DNA of 64,000 bases from Gaetbulibacter sp. 4G1 (GCF_002741945.1 NZ_MDVN01000022.1:620001-684000); one strand, 5' to 3'. Shown: positions 20,974 through 31,839, numbered from the stretch's first letter. The notes: generated by a model not told the origin, from the letters alone. Made by a program: numbers and translations.

Positions 20974-21645
20974 TTATTTCTTTCCTCCAACAACAACAAC
21001 TATCTCGCCTTTTGGTGGTTTATTGGTATAATATTCTAAAACTTCTTTAGCTGTACCTCGAATGGTTTCTTCGTAAAGTTTAGTGAGTTCTCGAGATACT
21101 GATACTTGTCTGTCTTCACCAAAGTATTCGCAAAAATGCCCTAAGGTTTTTACTAATTTATGCGGGCTTTCGTAAAAAATTATAGTTCTAGTTTCTTCTG
21201 CTAATAATAAAAGTCGGGTTTGACGTCCTTTTTTTACTGGCAAAAACCCTTCGAATACAAACTTATCGTTTGGCAATCCCGAGTTTACCAAAGCGGGTAC
21301 AAATGCTGTAGCTCCTGGTAAACAGTCTACTTCAATATTATTTTCTATACAGGCTCGTGTTAGCAAAAACCCAGGATCTGATATAGCTGGTGTTCCGGCA
21401 TCACTAATTAATGCTACGGTTATGCTTCCTTTTATTTTTTGAATTATGCTTTCCACCGTTTTATGCTCGTTGTGCATATGATGCGATTGCATATGGGTAT
21501 AAATTTCGAAATGTTTTAACAGTTTGCCAGAAGTACGTGTGTCTTCAGCTAGAATTAAATCGGCTTCTTTTAAAACCTCTATAGCTCGAAAAGTGATATC
21601 TTTTAAATTTCCTATGGGTGTTGGTACTATGTAGAGTTTACTCAT
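20974..21645 (-). CDS. rsmI: 16S rRNA (cytidine-1402-2'-O)-methyltransferase
   Basis: 223 residues of the tetrapyrrole-methylase fold. Signature segments: LYIVPTPIGNLKDITFRAI, ILAEDTRTSGKLLKHF, ISDAGTPAISDPGF and IIFYESPHKL. RsmI methylates the 2'-OH of C1402 in the ribosomal decoding centre. This copy is short at the C-terminus, ending after PPKGEIVVVVGGKK, as is usual in Bacteroidota. Confidence 0.94.
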   Translation of the reverse strand: MSKLYIVPTPIGNLKDITFRAIEVLKEADLILAEDTRTSGKLLKHFEIYTHMQSHHMHNEHKTVESIIQKIKGSITVALISDAGTPAISDPGFLLTRACIENNIEVDCLPGATAFVPALVNSGLPNDKFVFEGFLPVKKGRQTRLLLLAEETRTIIFYESPHKLVKTLGHFCEYFGEDRQVSVSRELTKLYEETIRGTAKEVLEYYTNKPPKGEIVVVVGGKK

Positions 21646-21661
21646 GTATTAATCGTTACTA

Positions 21662-21820
21662 CTGTGTTAGGGATTGAAGCGGCATCCTTTTTAAAATTAA
21701 ATGTAAAACACTTGTTGATAGCTAATATTAATAGATTGCCACGTCGTTTCTCTCCTCGCAATGACATTTAAAAAGATATAGCGGAAAGCGCGACCACGCT
21801 TTTTGCATGGGAACACCCAA
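21662..21820. repeat. Dispersed intergenic repeat, reverse-oriented copy
   Basis: Forward strand: TTAGGGATTGAAGCGGCATC at the left end, and AAAGATATAGCGGAAAGCGC followed by GGGAACACCC at the right end. The reverse complement matches the repeat at 15.55 kb (CGCGCTTTxCGCTATATCTTT, AAAGGATGCCGCT). The middle contains a different filler sequence. Confidence 0.75.
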
Positions 21821-21823
21821 ATT

Positions 21824-22561
21824 TTAAAGGAATTTACTTTCTATAATTTGTATAAAGCGTTCTTCAAACTCTTCTTTATCTGCCCAATCGTTATAATCTG
21901 GTTTTACAATATCTTCTATAAATCGTTTGGCATCGCTAAAAGACATCGATGTATTTAATTGAGATACTACCCGATCGTAATCTTCGCTTTTTCCGTTAAA
22001 CAAATGCTTTATAAATGCTATTTTATCGTTAAGTCCTATATTGAGTTCGCCTTTTTTTAGTTTATCGTTAAGTGTCTTTTTTTCGTTACCGTTTTGGGAT
22101 TTAGAAACGGGTTCGAAAACTGGCATGTCTTCAAAACCAGAAGTAATAGATTCCAAGTCATTTTTACGTTGTTTTTGTTTTGGAATGGCTTCTTCAAAAA
22201 CCGAATCGACTTGCAGTGTTTCTTGCGGCATTTGAGCTACCATGTCTTTAATTGTTTCCATTAAAGGCTCGGTAATCTCATCTTCTTCAACATCATCAAG
22301 GTTTATATATACTTTATCTTCAACCTCTATATTATCACTTACTTTATTATTGAAAGCTGTATCCAACATGTCGAAAAAAGAAGAATCGTTACCAATAGAT
22401 GGAATATCATCCTCAAAATTTTCGTGAGCAAACTTTAGTACCGACAGCTTTTCATAAAGCTCTGCAGATTCTGCATGCAGTTTAATAACATCTTCTTTCC
22501 CTTTTAATTTAAGAATTCTATGTGCTATACTAATAAGTTCGGCCTCTAACTTCTTCTTCAT
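21824..22561 (-). CDS. Conserved flavobacterial protein of unknown function
   Basis: 245 residues, acidic and mainly helical, without a signal peptide. The N-terminus (KKKLEAELISIAHRILKLKGKEDVIKLHAESAELYEKLSVL) is a likely coiled coil. The middle is low-complexity. The C-terminal part (LNDKIAFIKHLFNGKSEDYDRVVSQLNTSMSFSDAKRFIEDIVKPDYNDW, here cited in part) is typical of a widely shared Flavobacteriia family that I can recognise but for which I know no function. Confidence 0.75.
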   Translation of the reverse strand: MKKKLEAELISIAHRILKLKGKEDVIKLHAESAELYEKLSVLKFAHENFEDDIPSIGNDSSFFDMLDTAFNNKVSDNIEVEDKVYINLDDVEEDEITEPLMETIKDMVAQMPQETLQVDSVFEEAIPKQKQRKNDLESITSGFEDMPVFEPVSKSQNGNEKKTLNDKLKKGELNIGLNDKIAFIKHLFNGKSEDYDRVVSQLNTSMSFSDAKRFIEDIVKPDYNDWADKEEFEERFIQIIESKFL

Positions 22562-22667
22562 TATTTATAATTTAAAATTATTGCTATTTAGGCTTTTGAT
22601 TTTTAATAAATTTACGCCACCTTTATACAAACGAAAATTTCCTTTGTTTTAGTGTTAAAATTACGAA

Positions 22668-23315
22668 ATGTTTCTTGAAAATACAGTAAATCATAAAGAA
22701 CAATTTGGATGGATTGAAGTTATTTGCGGTTCCATGTTTTCTGGAAAAACCGAAGAACTCATCCGAAGACTCAAACGCGCTCAATTTGCAAGGCAAAAAG
22801 TTGAGATTTTTAAACCTGCTATAGATGTGCGCTATGATGAGGATATGGTAGTCTCTCACGATGCTAACGAAATTCGCTCTACTCCTGTACCCGCAGCAGC
22901 AAACATCCCTATTTTAGCTGATGGTTGTGATGTTGTTGGTATTGATGAAGCTCAGTTTTTTGATGACGAAATTGTACGTGTTTGTAACGATTTAGCCAAT
23001 AAGGGTATACGCGTTATTGTAGCTGGATTAGATATGGATTTTAAAGGAAACCCTTTTGGGCCAATGCCTAACTTAATGGCAACTGCCGAATATGTTACCA
23101 AAGTACATGCGGTATGTACAAGAACTGGGAATTTAGCGCAATATAGTTACCGTAAATCTAAAAGTGATAATTTGGTGCTTTTAGGCGAAGTTGACGAATA
23201 CGAGCCCTTAAGTAGAGCCGCTTACTATAAGGCAATGATGCGTGATAAAGTAAGAAGTATGAAAGTTAACGACGCCGAAGAAATTACCTCTAAACCAAAG
23301 AATTCTGATGCCTAA
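22668..23315 (+). CDS. tdk: Thymidine kinase
   Basis: 215 residues, type II thymidine kinase of the salvage pathway. The P-loop is [15 protein letters not shown], the Walker B-like segment is [11 protein letters not shown], and the lasso region is [16 protein letters not shown], where one zinc-binding CxxC is reduced to a single Cys. It overlaps the alanine racemase start by 8 nt. Confidence 0.93.
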   Translation: MFLENTVNHKEQFGWIEVICGSMFSGKTEELIRRLKRAQFARQKVEIFKPAIDVRYDEDMVVSHDANEIRSTPVPAAANIPILADGCDVVGIDEAQFFDDEIVRVCNDLANKGIRVIVAGLDMDFKGNPFGPMPNLMATAEYVTKVHAVCTRTGNLAQYSYRKSKSDNLVLLGEVDEYEPLSRAAYYKAMMRDKVRSMKVNDAEEITSKPKNSDA

Positions 23316-24408
23316 AGCGCAAGAGACGGTACTTGAAATTGATTTAAAAGCACTTAAACATAATTTTGAGCATTTAAAATCGAAGCTTAAAAACAACACT
23401 AAATTTTTAGCCGTTGTTAAAGCTTTTGGGTATGGAAGTGATGCTTCCGAAATTGCTGTTTATCTACAAGAGTTAAACGTCGACTATTTTGCAGTTGCCT
23501 ATACTAACGAAGGTGTTGCATTAAGACGTGCAGGTATTACAAAGCCAATTTTAGTATTACATCCACAGGCTGTAAACTTTAAAGCTTTAATTGAAAACTG
23601 CTTAGAACCTAGTTTGTATAACGCTAAGATTTTAAATGAATTTATTACTATCGCTTCCGCGGAAAAACAAAACGATTTTCCCATTCATATTAAATTTAAT
23701 ACTGGTTTAAACCGACTTGGGTTTTGGGAAAACGATGTTGATTATATAATTTCAAAACTAAAAAGCACTAACGCTATAAAAGTAGAATCTATCTTTTCTC
23801 ATTTAGCAGCTAGTGAAGATTTAAATGAAAAAGAATTCTCTTTAAATCAAATTGCAAGCTTCAAAGCTATTTATACAAACTTTACAAAAGCTATTGATTA
23901 TAAACCGTTACTACATATGTGTAACACTTCTGGAATATTAAATTATCCTGATGCACATTTTGATATGGTTCGTAGTGGCATTGGCCTATATGGTTTTGGA
24001 AATTCGATAAAAGAAAACCAGCATTTAAAACCTATTGGAACTTTAAAAACTATTATTTCGCAAATTCACCTTATTGAAAAAGATGAAACTGTTGGTTATA
24101 ATCGGGCTTTTAAAAGCAATGGGGTTTTAAAAACAGCAACACTTCCTATTGGTCATGCCGATGGTATTGGCAGACAATATGGTAATGGCTTTGTAACTAT
24201 TAATGGTCAAAAAGCCCATATTATTGGCAATGTTTGTATGGATATGATTATGATAAACATAACTGGTATAGATTGTAAAGAAGGAGACGAAGTTATTATT
24301 TTTGATGCAAATCATACTGCTGAAACCCTAGCCGAAACCTCTGGCACAATTTCTTACGAACTTATAACGGCTATTTCCCAGCGTGTAAAGCGTGTGCTTT
24401 TAAAATAG
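23308..24408 (+). CDS. alr: Alanine racemase
   Basis: 366 residues, PLP-dependent enzyme converting L- to D-alanine for peptidoglycan. The PLP lysine is in [14 protein letters not shown] (about residue 38), the catalytic Tyr is in VGYNRAF, and VCMDMIMI lies in the C-terminal beta domain. Residue Phe after AVVKA replaces the more common Asn/Asp, as in related flavobacterial enzymes. Translationally coupled to tdk. Confidence 0.94.
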   Translation: MPKAQETVLEIDLKALKHNFEHLKSKLKNNTKFLAVVKAFGYGSDASEIAVYLQELNVDYFAVAYTNEGVALRRAGITKPILVLHPQAVNFKALIENCLEPSLYNAKILNEFITIASAEKQNDFPIHIKFNTGLNRLGFWENDVDYIISKLKSTNAIKVESIFSHLAASEDLNEKEFSLNQIASFKAIYTNFTKAIDYKPLLHMCNTSGILNYPDAHFDMVRSGIGLYGFGNSIKENQHLKPIGTLKTIISQIHLIEKDETVGYNRAFKSNGVLKTATLPIGHADGIGRQYGNGFVTINGQKAHIIGNVCMDMIMINITGIDCKEGDEVIIFDANHTAETLAETSGTISYELITAISQRVKRVLLK

Positions 24409-24478
24409 TTATTTTAACAAATGTTAACATTTAATTTTTTTAACTAAATTAGTATCCTACTAACTAAAATTTAAAATT

Positions 24479-24880
24479 ATGCTTAAAGAGTTTAAAGAAT
24501 TTGCAATGAAGGGCAACCTTGTAGACATTGCTGTAGGTTTTGTAATGGGTGCAGCTTTCAACAAGGTAGTTGCTTCTTTTACAGGAGGTATTGTATCTCC
24601 ACTAATTGGTTTGATTTTCGATTCAGACCTTAAAGCTTTGAAATACAAATTAAAAGATGGAACATTGAATGATGCTGGGGAAATGGTTGGCGAAGTATTT
24701 TTAGAATATGGTACATTTTTAACCAATGTTATCGATTTTATTATTGTAGCATTTGTAATGTTTATGGTAGTAAAAGGAGTTAACAAAATGAAAAAGAAAG
24801 AAGAGCCTGCGCCAGAAGCTCCTGCAGGACCATCTCAAGAAGATTTATTAGCAGAGATAAGAGATTTGCTTAAAAAATAA
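24479..24880 (+). CDS. mscL: Large-conductance mechanosensitive channel
   Basis: 133 residues. The amphipathic N-terminus and first membrane helix are canonical (FKEFAMKGNLVDIAVGFVMG), the second helix is FIIVAFVMFMVVKGVNKM, and the charged C-terminal bundle ends EEDLLAEIRDLLKK-like. It is a homopentameric inner-membrane safety valve for hypo-osmotic shock. Single-gene unit, followed by a terminator. Confidence 0.95.
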   Translation: MLKEFKEFAMKGNLVDIAVGFVMGAAFNKVVASFTGGIVSPLIGLIFDSDLKALKYKLKDGTLNDAGEMVGEVFLEYGTFLTNVIDFIIVAFVMFMVVKGVNKMKKKEEPAPEAPAGPSQEDLLAEIRDLLKK

Positions 24881-24917
24881 CTGTTTGTTAAATAAATAAC
24901 ATTTTGTTATTTGTTGT

Positions 24918-24955
24918 CAAAAAGCCTTTGTTTTCTAAAAATGAAGGCTTTTTTT
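24918..24955 (+). terminator. Terminator after mscL
   Basis: AAAGCCTT and AAGGCTTT flank a loop and are followed by a T run. Confidence 0.75.
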
Positions 24956-24979
24956 ATGCACTAAAATATAATTAATACT

Positions 24980-24987
24980 TAGTTTTG
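24980..24987 (+). promoter_or_regulatory. -7 element for asd
   Basis: TAGTTTTG matches TAnnTTTG and lies 28 nt before the asd start codon. Confidence 0.55.
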
Positions 24988-25014
24988 TTGCAGTAATTTT
25001 ATAAATATATAAAA

Positions 25015-26004
25015 ATGAAAGTAGCAGTTGTTGGAGCCACAGGAATGGTTGGCGAAGTGATGTTAAAAGTATTAGCAGAACGAAATTTTCCTATTACTGA
25101 ATTATTATTAGTTGCCTCAGAGCGTTCTGTTGGTAAAAGATTAACCTTTAAAGATAAAGAACACACTGTTATTGGTCTAGCTGATGCAGTTGCAGCAAAA
25201 CCAGAGATTGCTATTTTTTCTGCCGGTGGTGGCACGTCATTAGAATGGGCTCCAAAATTTGCCGAAGTTGGAACTACAGTTATTGATAACTCTTCTGCAT
25301 GGAGAATGGATCCATCTAAAAAATTAGTTGTTCCAGAAATTAACGCAAATGAGTTAACTAAAACCGATAAAATTATTGCTAACCCTAATTGTTCAACCAT
25401 ACAAATGGTTATGGCACTGGCGCCACTTCATGAAAAATACAAAATGAAACGTGTGGTAGTTTCAACTTACCAATCGGTTTCTGGCACAGGAGTTAAGGCG
25501 GTAAAACAACTAGAAAATGAAATTGCAGGAATCGATGGCGAAATGGCTTACCCATATCCAATTGGCCGAAATGCTTTGCCTCATTGCGATGTTTTTGAAG
25601 ACAATGGTTATACAAAAGAAGAAATGAAATTGGCTCGTGAGCCACAAAAAATATTTAACGATAGAACCTTTTCTGTTACTGCTACTGCTGTTAGAATTCC
25701 TACTGCTGGTGGTCATTCAGAATCTGTAAATGTTGAATTTGAAAACGATTTCAATTTGTCAGATGTTAGAAAGCTACTTCATGAAACTTCAGGGATTGTA
25801 GTTCAAGACAATACGGATACAAATACTTACCCTATGCCAATTTATGCACACGATAAAGATGATGTTTTTGTTGGAAGGCTTAGGCGAGACGAGACACAGC
25901 CAAATACATTAAATATGTGGATAGTTGCAGACAACTTGCGTAAAGGAGCAGCAACCAATGCGGTTCAAATTGGTGAATATTTAATAGAAAATAAATTGGT
26001 TTAG
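25015..26004 (+). CDS. asd: Aspartate-semialdehyde dehydrogenase
   Basis: 329 residues. NADPH-dependent reduction of aspartyl phosphate to aspartate semialdehyde, feeding Lys/DAP, Thr and Met synthesis. NADP-binding start VAVVGATGMVGEVML, substrate/cofactor loop SAGGGTSLEWAP, and catalytic Cys in IANPNCSTIQMVMAL (about residue 129). Standard length. Followed by a terminator at 26035-26068. Confidence 0.96.
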   Translation: MKVAVVGATGMVGEVMLKVLAERNFPITELLLVASERSVGKRLTFKDKEHTVIGLADAVAAKPEIAIFSAGGGTSLEWAPKFAEVGTTVIDNSSAWRMDPSKKLVVPEINANELTKTDKIIANPNCSTIQMVMALAPLHEKYKMKRVVVSTYQSVSGTGVKAVKQLENEIAGIDGEMAYPYPIGRNALPHCDVFEDNGYTKEEMKLAREPQKIFNDRTFSVTATAVRIPTAGGHSESVNVEFENDFNLSDVRKLLHETSGIVVQDNTDTNTYPMPIYAHDKDDVFVGRLRRDETQPNTLNMWIVADNLRKGAATNAVQIGEYLIENKLV

Positions 26005-26034
26005 CTTTTTTAACTTAAAATTAGAATAACTATA

Positions 26035-26068
26035 AAAAAGTCCTTGTATCTTAACAAGGGCTTTTTTT
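26035..26068 (+). terminator. Terminator after asd
   Basis: AAGTCCTTGT pairs with ACAAGGGCTT and is followed by a T run. Confidence 0.75.
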
Positions 26069-26182
26069 GCTTAAAACAATATCATAAACAAAGTTTATTT
26101 GAAAAATTAGTTCAAAGCATAGCTATAAAAACGGCATGATTTTTGTGGTATAAAGACTACATGTAACCAAAAAACACTTTTT

Positions 26183-28564
26183 ATGAAACCAATCTTCACT
26201 TCTTTAAGTTCAGCATGGATTAATCTGATTTTTGTTTTATTATCACTATCCGCTTTTTCATATAATACAGATTCATTCATTAATAATAATGAATCAAAAA
26301 ATATTTCTTTTTCAAAAGAAAAAATTTACATTCATTTTGATAAAACATTTTACAATCAAGGGGATGATATATGGTATAAAATATACTTAGTTAATGCTAT
26401 AAATCATGAACCAGAATCTTTAAGCAAAGTCGTTTATGTCGATTTAATTGGCCCAAATCATACAATAATAGAAACTAAAACAATTAAGATTAATGCAGGC
26501 ACTGGGAATGGCGATTTTAAATTGCCTACAGCATTACCAAATGGTGAATATACTATAAGAGCCTATACCAATTTTATGAGAAATTTTGATGACTCTTATT
26601 TCTTTGTGAAAAAAATTTATCTGAATACCGTAAAATCAAATCACAGTTTTAATACCAATACAACTCCTTTAAAACCGCATATTAGTTTTTCGCCTGAAGG
26701 TGGTAATCTAGTTAGTGGTTTTTTAAATAGAATAGTTGTTAAAGCAACAAAACCTTTAAGAAAAGGGGAAATTGCAACTGGTGAAGTTTTTGATGACACC
26801 AATAATAAAGTCCTCCATTTTGAAACTTCTGAATTAGGTTTAGGGAGCTTTCAATTTATTCCTCAAAAAGGCAGAACATATACCGCAATTGTTTCTCTTA
26901 ATGGAGAAAAAAATACTTACTCCTTACCTCCGGTTAAAGATAATAGTGCCACAATTAGAATTGATAAAACATATAATGGATACAGAGTAAATGTGTACTC
27001 CTCTTTGCTTAATGGCATGGATAACTTTGAGTTATTAGGGATGCAAAAAGGAGATATTGTTTGTCGTGCTAAATTGAATGGAGAAAATGCTGAGGTTGCT
27101 ATAGATATACCTAAATCCGATTTAGAACAGGGGCTAATACAATTTCAACTTTTAAATAAAAACGGCACTATATTAAGTGATGAAATTGCCTTTATTGACA
27201 CTAATAATTTAGATCAAAAAGTAACCCTAACCCCATTAAAAGAAACTTTTGAGAAGAATGACATAGCTGAAATTGAAATTAATTTTGACCAACTATTAGA
27301 AGAAAACATAAAAGCAAACATGTCAATATCTGTTACACAAGTTAATCCTTCAAAGAATGATGCTAGTGATTTAGACATAAAATCTCATTTGCTTTTAAAC
27401 CCTGAAATAAGAGATAATATTGAACAGTTTGATATTTATTCTTCAAATGATTTAAACAGAAAAAAAATATTAAACCAATTATTAATTTCTCAGGATGGCA
27501 AACTCATTTTAAGTGAAGACACCCCAAAAAATAATGAATTAAAGTTTTCGCCTGAATCTGGTTTAAACTTAAAAGGAACAGTTAAAGAAATACATAAAGG
27601 CAAACCTGTAAAAGCCAGTGTAACGGTTACATATAAAAACGGCAATGAAATTGGGCATGATAAAACGGTAACCGATGATTTAGGTCGTTTTAGTTTTGAT
27701 GGGCTTAATTTTGACGAAAGAACTTTTGTAGCAATTAAAGCTAAAAGATTAAAAGCTAGCTATTATAGTAAAGATTTTATTATTGTGTTAGACTCCACTA
27801 TTCCGCCTCAACACAAATACGCTAGTACTTCTAATGGTAATATAGTTTTAGATTCTAAAATAGAGCAAAATAAGAATATAGGGTTTGCACCTCAAAAAGG
27901 CGAAGTTAAGTTAGACAAAGTAAAGATTAATGCTATTAAAAAACGTTTAGATAGGTTTTCAAAAAAAAGAAAAGCATCATTATATTTAAGCCCATCTCAT
28001 ACTTTAGATTTTAAAAATTTACGCATTTCTCCATCGGCTAATAATCCTATTCAAGCTTTACAAGGTAAGTTTCCTGGGGTTCATGTAATAGGAGATAATA
28101 TAACATTAAGAGGGAGGAATTCATTAACAGGAAATAATGAACCTTTATTTTTGCTTGATGGCTTACCTACTGATCGTGATCAAATTCTTTCATTACCAAT
28201 TTTTGATATAGATTTCATTGATGTTATACAAGCTGTAAGAGCATCTGTTTATGGGTCTAGAGGAGGAGGTGGTATTATAGCTGTTTATACAGTAGATGGT
28301 TCAGAAGAAAATGAGGAAAAAAACAATAGGAATGTAACTACTAGTTTTTATCACCCAGGGTTTTACCAAGCAAGAAAATTTAATCAAGATGAAAATAACT
28401 CCTCAACACTCTATTGGAATCCCGATTTGAAACTAAACCCATCTGAAAACACGAAAATAACATTTAACACTGCCAATAAATCGGCTACCTATAAAGTTTT
28501 GCTAGAAGGCATTACTTCCAATGGAACACCTTTTAAATCTGTAGCCTATTTTGATGTAAATTAG
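26183..28564 (+). CDS. Surface/periplasmic protein: MG2-like domain plus TonB-receptor plug domain without a barrel
   Basis: 793 residues with an N-terminal signal (AWINLIFVLLSLSAFSYN). An MG2-type macroglobulin domain follows (KIYIHFDKTFYNQGDDIWYK, residues 46-65), then beta-sandwich repeats, a carboxypeptidase-regulatory-like domain (LKGTVKEIHKGKPVKASVTV, about 470) and a TonB plug-like domain near the end (NPIQALQGKFPGVHVIGDNI, NEPLFLLDGLPTD, VYGSRGGGGIIAVYT). The protein ends about 90 residues later, so there is no beta-barrel. Such proteins are frequent in Bacteroidota. They may partner separate outer-membrane channels, but no function is established. Confidence 0.8.
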   Translation: MKPIFTSLSSAWINLIFVLLSLSAFSYNTDSFINNNESKNISFSKEKIYIHFDKTFYNQGDDIWYKIYLVNAINHEPESLSKVVYVDLIGPNHTIIETKTIKINAGTGNGDFKLPTALPNGEYTIRAYTNFMRNFDDSYFFVKKIYLNTVKSNHSFNTNTTPLKPHISFSPEGGNLVSGFLNRIVVKATKPLRKGEIATGEVFDDTNNKVLHFETSELGLGSFQFIPQKGRTYTAIVSLNGEKNTYSLPPVKDNSATIRIDKTYNGYRVNVYSSLLNGMDNFELLGMQKGDIVCRAKLNGENAEVAIDIPKSDLEQGLIQFQLLNKNGTILSDEIAFIDTNNLDQKVTLTPLKETFEKNDIAEIEINFDQLLEENIKANMSISVTQVNPSKNDASDLDIKSHLLLNPEIRDNIEQFDIYSSNDLNRKKILNQLLISQDGKLILSEDTPKNNELKFSPESGLNLKGTVKEIHKGKPVKASVTVTYKNGNEIGHDKTVTDDLGRFSFDGLNFDERTFVAIKAKRLKASYYSKDFIIVLDSTIPPQHKYASTSNGNIVLDSKIEQNKNIGFAPQKGEVKLDKVKINAIKKRLDRFSKKRKASLYLSPSHTLDFKNLRISPSANNPIQALQGKFPGVHVIGDNITLRGRNSLTGNNEPLFLLDGLPTDRDQILSLPIFDIDFIDVIQAVRASVYGSRGGGGIIAVYTVDGSEENEEKNNRNVTTSFYHPGFYQARKFNQDENNSSTLYWNPDLKLNPSENTKITFNTANKSATYKVLLEGITSNGTPFKSVAYFDVN

Positions 28565-28574
28565 CTACATGCTT

Positions 28575-29531
28575 TTAATCTTGTTTAATGAACTCCATTT
28601 CATAATTGGTAGCTGCAAGCTTCATAATGGTTTTATAAATATATTCGCAAACCTGTTTTTGTCCATTAATATTTATTAAATCAACTGTGTCTTCAGGTGT
28701 ATGGTATTGAGGATGGCCTCCAGTATGCATCCCCAAAACCGAAATCCCTTTTCTGTAAAAGGATACATGGTCAGAGCCGCCAACTGAACCTGCATGCACA
28801 ATAGGGTTTAGATCTAATGATTTTCCTAAGGTTTGCATAAAATTTACGCCATCAGGGAAAGTGCCAGCCCCACCCATATAAACATGCTTTTCTTTATTTA
28901 ATCTGCCAACCATATCCATATTAATCATTAACTTAATCTGCGATAATGGCACTAAAGGATTTTCAACAAAATATTTACTTCCTAATAAGCCTTGCTCTTC
29001 TGCCCCAAAGGCAATAAAAATAATGCTTCGTTTTAGTAGGCTTTTATTAGAAGCTATTTTTTCAGCAATTTCTAATAAAGCTGCTGTTCCACTAGCATTG
29101 TCATCTGCTCCATAATGAATTGTATTTTTCTTATCAGATTTTGACGATGGTCCGCCTAACCCTAAATGGTCATAATGTGCGCCTAGAACAATATATTCGT
29201 TTTTAAGAACCGTATCATTACCTTCAATAAACCCTACAACATTACAGGTTTTTACAACAGGTTTTTTATCAGCTCCTTTTTCTATTCTAAGTGTTGCTTT
29301 AAAGACTTGCTTATACCCTAAGTCAAAAGGTATAATTCTTATTTTTTTAAATTCATTTTTTAAATACTTAACAACACGTTTGTTTTCTTTTCCACCAGGG
29401 TATCGCCCTGCATTTGTTTCTGAAGTTAAAAATAATAAGTGATCTTTTAATTCGCTCTCTGTAATATCAGATTGAGAATACATATTATGGTTAATAATAA
29501 TTAACAGCAAAAACAAAAAAAACTTACTCAT
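28575..29531 (-). CDS. Secreted M28 family metallopeptidase
   Basis: 318 residues with a signal peptide (FFLFLLLIIINHNMYSQ). Zinc ligands of M28 aminopeptidases are visible: VLGAHYDHLG (His), YGADDNASGTAALLE (Asp), FGAEEQGLLGSKYF (Glu-Glu), MDMVGRL (Asp) and GMHTGGHPQYHTPED (His). The last is the metal-binding His region. It probably removes N-terminal residues from peptides in the periplasm. Convergent with the MG2/plug gene. Confidence 0.88.
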   Translation of the reverse strand: MSKFFLFLLLIIINHNMYSQSDITESELKDHLLFLTSETNAGRYPGGKENKRVVKYLKNEFKKIRIIPFDLGYKQVFKATLRIEKGADKKPVVKTCNVVGFIEGNDTVLKNEYIVLGAHYDHLGLGGPSSKSDKKNTIHYGADDNASGTAALLEIAEKIASNKSLLKRSIIFIAFGAEEQGLLGSKYFVENPLVPLSQIKLMINMDMVGRLNKEKHVYMGGAGTFPDGVNFMQTLGKSLDLNPIVHAGSVGGSDHVSFYRKGISVLGMHTGGHPQYHTPEDTVDLININGQKQVCEYIYKTIMKLAATNYEMEFIKQD

Positions 29532-29595
29532 AAACTCACCGTTTTTATAATCTCAAATATATAATATGTTAACTACAACTTTCATCGGTTTTGTT

Positions 29596-29603
29596 TATTT
29601 TTG
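29596..29603 (+). promoter_or_regulatory. -7 element for the prolyl oligopeptidase gene
   Basis: TATTTTTG matches TAnnTTTG, 19 nt before the start codon. Confidence 0.5.
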
Positions 29604-29622
29604 AGGAATAAATTTATCAATC

Positions 29623-31782
29623 ATGAAAAAAATAATACTTAATCTTTTAGTACTTACCATTATTATGGCGTGCAAAAATGATAAAAAAGAAAAAAATGTA
29701 GTAATTGTGAATTATCCCGAAACGAAAACAGTAGATACTGTAGACACATATTTTGATGTAGAAGTAAAAGACCCTTACCGCTGGTTAGAAGATGATAGAA
29801 GTAAAGAAACTGAAGCATGGGTGAAATTACAAAATAAAAGTACCTATGGCTATTTAGATAGTATTCCATTTAGAAGCGAGCTTAAAGAGCGTCTATCAAA
29901 ACTATGGAATTATGAAAAAGTAGGCTCACCGTTTATTGAAGGTGAGTACACGTATTTTTCAAAAAATGATGGTTTACAGAATCAAAATGTTTATTACAGA
30001 AAAAAGGGAGATGAAGAAGCTGAAGTGTTTTTAGATCCCAACACTTTTTCTGAGGACGGTACAATTTCTATGGGCAGTGGTTTAAATTTCTCAAAAGATA
30101 GTAACATGCTGGCGTATTCAATTTCTGAAGGCGGAAGCGATTGGAGAAAAATTATTGTTATGAATCCTGAAACTCGAGAAGTTGTTGAAGACACACTTAA
30201 AGACATAAAATTCAGTGGTATTTCTTGGTATAAAAACGAAGGGTTTTATTATTCTAGTTATGATAAACCGAAAGGAAGTGAGCTTTCTGCAAAAACCGAT
30301 CAGCATAAAGTCTATTATCATAAATTAGGGACTCCTCAAAAAGAAGATGTATTAGTTTATGGTGGAACACCTGAAGAAAAACATCGTTACATTTTTGCTA
30401 GTGTAACCGAAGACAATCGCTATTTAATAGTTTCTGCCAAAAAATCTACATCTGGAAACAAGCTATTTATAAAAGATTTATCTGTTCCAGATAGCGAACT
30501 AGTAACTATTTTAGATCACACTGATAGCGATACTTATGTTATTGAAAACGAAGGAAGCAAGTTGTTTTTAGTAACCAATTTAAATGCTCCAAATAAAAAA
30601 GTTGTAACCGTGGATGCCTCAAATCCAACACCAGAGGTTTGGGAAGATTTTATTCAAGAAACTGAAAACGTTTTAAGCCCCTCAACTGGAGGTGGGTTTT
30701 TCTTTGCTAAGTATATGGTTGATGCGATTTCCCAAGTTAAACAATACGATTATAAAGGAGCTTTAGTGAGAGACGTATCGCTTCCTGGATTAGGAACCGC
30801 AAATGGTTTTGGAGGTAAAAAAGAAGAAAAAACAGATTACTTTTCTTTTACCAACTACAATACACCTACTAGTATTTATAAATATAATGTCGAAACTGGC
30901 GAATCTGAATTATACTGGAAACCTAGTATCAATTTCAACAGTGATGCTTTTGAAAGTAATCAAGTATTTTACACATCAAAAGATGGTACCAAAATACCAA
31001 TGATGATTACACATAAAAAAGGCTTAGAGCTTAATGGAAAAAACCCAACAATTTTATACGGCTATGGTGGTTTTAACATAAGCCTAACTCCTTCGTTTAG
31101 CATAACCAATGCTGTTTGGATGGAGCAAGGTGGTATATTGGCCGTCCCTAACTTACGTGGTGGTGGTGAATACGGTAAAATATGGCACGATGCAGGAACT
31201 CAGATGAAGAAACAAAATGTATTTGATGATTTTATTGCGGCAGGTGAATATTTGATTGAAAAGAATTATACGTCTTCAGATTATCTAGCTATCAGAGGTG
31301 GTTCTAATGGTGGTTTATTAGTTGGGGCTGTAATGACTCAACGTCCAGATTTAGCCAAAGTTGCATTGCCCGCTGTTGGTGTTTTAGATATGCTTCGCTA
31401 CCATACTTTTACAGCTGGAGCAGGTTGGGCTTACGATTATGGTACTGCCGAGCAAAGCAAAGAAATGTTTGAATATCTAAAAGGATACTCTCCTGTACAT
31501 AATGTAAAAGAAGGTGTTGAATACCCTGCGACTTTAGTAACTACTGGAGATCACGATGATAGAGTAGTACCTGCGCATAGTTTTAAGTTTGCTGCCGAAT
31601 TACAGAGTAAACAAACAGGAACTAACCCAACATTAATACGCATTGAAACTGATGCTGGTCATGGTGCTGGAACACCGGTAAGTAAAACTATTGAGCAATA
31701 TGCTGACATCTTTGGTTTTACCCTTTATAACATGGGGTTTGATGTATTACCAAGTAAAACAAAAGAAAAAATAAAAGGGTAA
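29623..31782 (+). CDS. Prolyl oligopeptidase (S9A), lipoprotein
   Basis: 719 residues. A lipoprotein signal ([17 protein letters not shown], lipidated Cys17) places it outside the cytoplasm. The N part ([20 protein letters not shown]) and a seven-blade propeller precede the alpha/beta hydrolase domain with nucleophile [12 protein letters not shown], the Asp loop [11 protein letters not shown] and the His in DAGHGAG. It cleaves after proline in peptides under about 30 residues. A terminator follows at 31804. Confidence 0.94.
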   Translation: MKKIILNLLVLTIIMACKNDKKEKNVVIVNYPETKTVDTVDTYFDVEVKDPYRWLEDDRSKETEAWVKLQNKSTYGYLDSIPFRSELKERLSKLWNYEKVGSPFIEGEYTYFSKNDGLQNQNVYYRKKGDEEAEVFLDPNTFSEDGTISMGSGLNFSKDSNMLAYSISEGGSDWRKIIVMNPETREVVEDTLKDIKFSGISWYKNEGFYYSSYDKPKGSELSAKTDQHKVYYHKLGTPQKEDVLVYGGTPEEKHRYIFASVTEDNRYLIVSAKKSTSGNKLFIKDLSVPDSELVTILDHTDSDTYVIENEGSKLFLVTNLNAPNKKVVTVDASNPTPEVWEDFIQETENVLSPSTGGGFFFAKYMVDAISQVKQYDYKGALVRDVSLPGLGTANGFGGKKEEKTDYFSFTNYNTPTSIYKYNVETGESELYWKPSINFNSDAFESNQVFYTSKDGTKIPMMITHKKGLELNGKNPTILYGYGGFNISLTPSFSITNAVWMEQGGILAVPNLRGGGEYGKIWHDAGTQMKKQNVFDDFIAAGEYLIEKNYTSSDYLAIRGGSNGGLLVGAVMTQRPDLAKVALPAVGVLDMLRYHTFTAGAGWAYDYGTAEQSKEMFEYLKGYSPVHNVKEGVEYPATLVTTGDHDDRVVPAHSFKFAAELQSKQTGTNPTLIRIETDAGHGAGTPVSKTIEQYADIFGFTLYNMGFDVLPSKTKEKIKG

Positions 31783-31803
31783 TATCCTACTTAAAGAATA
31801 TTT

Positions 31804-31835
31804 AAAAATTCGCTCATTTAGGGCGAATTTTTTTT
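31804..31835 (+). terminator. Terminator after the prolyl oligopeptidase gene
   Basis: AAATTCGC and GCGAATTT flank a short loop, then a T run. Confidence 0.75.
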
Positions 31836-31839
31836 ATAC

